Below, piece by piece: positions 61,644 to 64,000 of a stretch of 64,000 nucleotides of DNA. The notes beneath the pieces were generated by a model, which worked only from the letters and a program-made list of their open reading frames with translations, ran no database searches and was not told where the DNA came from. This DNA comes from Endozoicomonas montiporae CL-33. GTDB taxonomy: Bacteria > Pseudomonadota > Gammaproteobacteria > Pseudomonadales > Endozoicomonadaceae. The translations under genes were made by a program, and so were the position numbers. Position 1 is the stretch's first letter; each line of letters begins with the position of its first letter. The stretch lies in the NCBI RefSeq assembly GCF_001583435.1, contig NZ_CP013251.1, positions 732,001 to 796,000 on the forward strand, read 5' to 3'.

Positions 61644-62401
61644 TCAAAGAACTGGCCGGGTGCTGTACCAAAGTAATTCTTAAACAGTCGGTTGAAAGCG
61701 CTCAGACTGGCAAAACCAACATTCATTGCAACACTGGTCACCGGTTCGCCGCTGGCCAGTCTTTTTAACGATTCCACTAATCGCACCTGCTGCCGGAATT
61801 GCACAAACGACATGCCCAGCTCGGATTTGAACAATCGGCTCATTGTTCGGCTGCTGATATGAATTTTTTCTGACCACTGCTCCAGTGTTTCACTGTTGTG
61901 CGGGTGCCGCATAATTTCCTGACAAACAGGCTGTAGTCGTTTATTAGTGCACTTGGGTATACTGAGTTGAACAGAAGGCGAGAGCTTTAGCAGGTCTATG
62001 GTTACCAGCAGTAAACGTTCAAGGCTGCTGTCGTAGGAAAAGTTTTCCGGCAGCTCTGACAGGTGAACCAATAGCTCCCGAAGCAATGGCGAAACGCTGA
62101 GAACACTGCTGGATTCCGGCAGTCCAGAGTAATCTTCAGAACGGATATATAAACTTTTCATTTCCGCCCGCCCATGCATAGTGACCTTATGGGGAACCCT
62201 TGGCGGAACCCAGATAGCCCGCTGGGGCGGACTGACCCACAGGTTACCCGGCACATTCACCACCATCACACCATGACAGGCGTAAAGTAACTGGGCATAG
62301 TTATGGCAATGCCATTCATTCACATGACCATTTGGGTATTCAACAGAATAGGCGATAAACGGTGTATTTAGCTGGGAGGGCAAAGCATGGGTGCTGGTCA
62401 C
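61640..62401 (-). CDS. AraC-family transcriptional regulator with cupin sensor
   Basis: This 253-residue regulator has an N-terminal cupin/AraC ligand domain (His-Cys-His-Asn-Tyr-Ala-Gln-Leu, then Pro-Pro-Arg-Val-Pro-His) and a C-terminal double helix-turn-helix. The latter contains Ile-Ser-Ser-Arg-Thr-Met-Ser-Arg-Leu-Phe-Lys-Ser-Glu-Leu-Gly and Val-Gly-Phe-Ala-Ser-Leu-Ser-Ala-Phe-Asn-Arg-Leu-Phe-Lys. It is divergent from the MFS transporter gene 134 bases away and is its probable regulator. Confidence 0.9.
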   Translation of the reverse strand: MTSTHALPSQLNTPFIAYSVEYPNGHVNEWHCHNYAQLLYACHGVMVVNVPGNLWVSPPQRAIWVPPRVPHKVTMHGRAEMKSLYIRSEDYSGLPESSSVLSVSPLLRELLVHLSELPENFSYDSSLERLLLVTIDLLKLSPSVQLSIPKCTNKRLQPVCQEIMRHPHNSETLEQWSEKIHISSRTMSRLFKSELGMSFVQFRQQVRLVESLKRLASGEPVTSVAMNVGFASLSAFNRLFKNYFGTAPGQFFD

Positions 62402-62534
62402 GACAGGTTCACTTCACGATGGCTGGTTGTCTGATATGGGCAAAGAGTCGTCATAAATGAGACAGTTCGCCATTTTAGAACAAGGTAGACTGCGCCGCAT
62501 CATTTTGCTGGAGCGATACACAGTCGAGTCCTGT

Positions 62535-63707
62535 ATGGATAAACGCAAGTTTCATTTTCAGGTGATGAGCCTGGGTCATGCCCTTGACCACTTTTTTGTT
62601 TTGATTTTCCCCACCGTCGTGCTTGTCTTGCAAAAAGAGTGGGGTCTCAGTTATGCAGAGCTGCTCAAATACGGAAGCCTTGGAGTGTTGGCCTACGGTT
62701 TGGGCTCTCTGCCCTCTGGCTGGCTGGGTGACCGCTGGAGTCAGCGCGGTATGATGAACGTCTATTTCTACGGCATGGGTTTGTCTGCCATTCTCACCGC
62801 CCTGGCACAAACACCGGAGCAGCTGGCGGCGGGTGTTGCAGCCATTGGCCTGTTTGCTTCTATTTATCATCCGGTGGGTACAGCCGTGGTGTTCAGTACG
62901 GCTGAAAAAACCGGTCGGGCCATTGCTGTTAATGGCGTGGCTGGCAATATCGGACTGGCGTCGGCTGCTATTGTGACCGCCTTTATCTCCGAGATGATTA
63001 ACTGGCAGGCGGCGTTTATTATTCCCGGCATTGTCTGTGTCTTAAGCGGCTTTGCTTACTCCTGGGTGTCGGGTGATGTGTCTGCCATTAACCGAAAAGG
63101 CAATGGTCGTGACACTGAAAGTCTGGACAGACGATCGATGATCAAACTGTTTATGGGCATTGCGGTCATTGCCTGTCTGGGCGGACTGGTGTTCCAGAGC
63201 ATGACCACCGCACTGCCTAAAATGGTTGAATCCGCCTTTTCCGGTTCTCTGGGACAAACCGGCATGGTGGCCACCATTATCTTTGTCTTAGCAGCGACGG
63301 TGCAGATGGTGATTGGTGAATTGCTCGACCGGGTGCCTGCGCGTTCGCTGCTGCTCGTGATTGCACTGGGGCAGGTGATCTTTCTGATACTGGCCTCTAT
63401 GGTCTCCGGCATGGCATTGATCCCTGTTTTGATCTGCCTGATGTTTTTCACCTTCGGACAGATTCCGGTCAATGACTGGCTGATTGGTCACTACGCTGCC
63501 GACGAATGGCGTTCCCGCTTTTACGCCATGAAATACACACTTGGCCTGAGCGTTGCCACCGTGGCGTACTGGTTGATTGCTGTCGTACATGACAATACCG
63601 GCGAGTTTACGCTGTTGTATCTGGTGCTGGCAGCGATTATGAGCCTCTCGGTTGTGGCAGCATGGTTTATGCCAAAAACGCGGGCTCAGCAGGCAGTGAT
63701 TGCCTGA
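62535..63707 (+). CDS. MFS transporter (FSR-like)
   Basis: This inner-membrane transporter of about 390 residues has 12 hydrophobic segments. Ser-Leu-Gly-His-Ala-Leu-Asp-His-Phe-Phe at the N-terminus, Gly-Ser-Leu-Pro-Ser-Gly-Trp-Leu-Gly-Asp-Arg-Trp (the MFS loop 2-3 motif) and Ile-Tyr-His-Pro-Val-Gly-Thr-Ala fit the fosmidomycin-resistance-like branch. The ATG at 62535 gives the usual short N-terminus, while the frame extends to 62457. Substrate unknown. The divergent AraC regulator is its likely controller. Confidence 0.88.
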   Translation: MDKRKFHFQVMSLGHALDHFFVLIFPTVVLVLQKEWGLSYAELLKYGSLGVLAYGLGSLPSGWLGDRWSQRGMMNVYFYGMGLSAILTALAQTPEQLAAGVAAIGLFASIYHPVGTAVVFSTAEKTGRAIAVNGVAGNIGLASAAIVTAFISEMINWQAAFIIPGIVCVLSGFAYSWVSGDVSAINRKGNGRDTESLDRRSMIKLFMGIAVIACLGGLVFQSMTTALPKMVESAFSGSLGQTGMVATIIFVLAATVQMVIGELLDRVPARSLLLVIALGQVIFLILASMVSGMALIPVLICLMFFTFGQIPVNDWLIGHYAADEWRSRFYAMKYTLGLSVATVAYWLIAVVHDNTGEFTLLYLVLAAIMSLSVVAAWFMPKTRAQQAVIA

Positions 63708-63739
63708 TTTTAGAAGGGCTATAAACTTAAATGGTCGCC

Positions 63740-63779
63740 TTTCGCTCCACAATGATCGCTGGAGCGAAAAGCGTTTTTT
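63740..63779 (+). terminator. Rho-independent terminator after MFS gene
   Basis: TTTCGCTCCA (63740-63749) pairs perfectly with TGGAGCGAAA (63760-63769), followed by AGCGTTTTTT. It may also serve the converging gene on the right. Confidence 0.8.
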
Positions 63780-63780
63780 C

Positions 63781-64000
63781 TTACAAGCTACTTTCTAAGA
63801 GAATATCCTGTGGTGCCAAGGCTTCGGCAGCATTGCTGTTATTCGCGCCGGTACCCTCGCCCCATGTAATCACTTCACCATTTTCTTTTAATGCAGCGAA
63901 AGAAGCTGTGGTAGAGAAAACATCCTTAACACGAGTATTTAATTCAGATTGTTTTTCCGGTGTCAGGTAGCCACCACTTCGAGGCTCGCCCCAGACTCTA
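63781..64000 (-). CDS. RCC1-like repeat protein, 3' end only
   Basis: The reverse strand holds 72 codons ending at TAA (63781-63783), and the gene continues past the right edge. The text has Val-Phe-Ser-Thr-Thr-Ala-Ser-Phe-Ala-Ala-Leu-Lys-Glu-Asn-Gly and Glu-Val-Ile-Thr-Trp-Gly. This is the RCC1-like repeat (Phe-Ala-Ala-Leu-Lys ... Val-Thr-Trp-Gly) seen in large surface or secreted bacterial proteins. A fragment of an earlier repeat (Val-Trp-Gly) is at the edge. The full protein is probably much longer. Confidence 0.7.
   Translation of the reverse strand, partial: RVWGEPRSGGYLTPEKQSELNTRVKDVFSTTASFAALKENGEVITWGEGTGANNSNAAEALAPQDILLESSL

Overview
This window looks like chromosomal DNA of a host-associated marine gammaproteobacterium, most likely an Endozoicomonas-like member of the Oceanospirillales. 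That call is an inference. It rests on the mix of ordinary gammaproteobacterial genes (trpB, rluA, pdxY, an LplT-like MFS protein, ecotin, MocR, LysR and AraC regulators), marine polysaccharide genes, a dense load of IS elements and palindromic repeats, and several large secreted proteins with eukaryote-like features. There are no tRNA or rRNA genes and no CRISPR array that I can see.

Layout. 1-7 kb: the 5' end of trpB (leaving the window on the left), a divergent set of two HEAT-repeat-like proteins followed by a 47-residue peptide gene and a SutA-like small protein, a MocR regulator divergent from a PNPOx-fold flavoprotein, and an AzgA-type purine permease. 7-12.3 kb: a LysR regulator whose last codons lie in a palindromic MITE-like element, and a 1090-residue protein with a possible kinase-like core whose 3' end has been cut off by an IS5-family element. 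The target duplication, the terminal repeats and the lost C-terminus can all be read. 12.3-16.6 kb: rluA, an LplT-like MFS protein, a Crp/Fnr regulator and pdxY. 16.6-23 kb: a leucine/isovalerate catabolic set (isovaleryl-CoA dehydrogenase, methylcrotonyl-CoA carboxylase with separate biotin carboxylase and biotin carrier genes, and a divergent MaoC hydratase plus CitE-like lyase). Its composition resembles the M. tuberculosis Rv2498c-Rv2502c set rather than the usual liuABCDE set. 23-30 kb: an isochorismatase-family hydrolase, a SulP transporter, a secreted vWA protein with a PPxY motif, and a trypsin-like protease with a dibasic activation-like site and a C-terminal membrane anchor.

30-40.7 kb is the most coherent block. 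It is one minus-strand operon in the order rnfB, a 1638-residue pyruvate:ferredoxin oxidoreductase (nifJ), rnfC, rnfD, rnfG, rnfE, rnfA, and a small Cys-rich membrane protein resembling the NqrM maturation factor. The arrangement suggests direct coupling of pyruvate oxidation to a Rnf ion pump. 41-46.2 kb holds a DUF6279 lipoprotein and a nest of insertions: a repeat protein truncated by an IS66-like element, itself truncated by an IS1380-family element.

46.3-59.8 kb reads as a polysaccharide locus: ecotin, a sulfatase, a LacI regulator bracketed by inverted repeats, an ATPase preceded by 22-bp tandem repeats, a RelE remnant, a lipoprotein with an ExoP-C-like domain, an OmpG-like porin, a GH3 beta-glucosidase, and the C-terminal stump of a probable GH144-like glucanase cut by an IS1595-family element. 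The right end carries a tandem pair of paralogous hydrophobic proteins, an AraC regulator divergent from an MFS transporter, and the 3' end of a large RCC1-like repeat protein.
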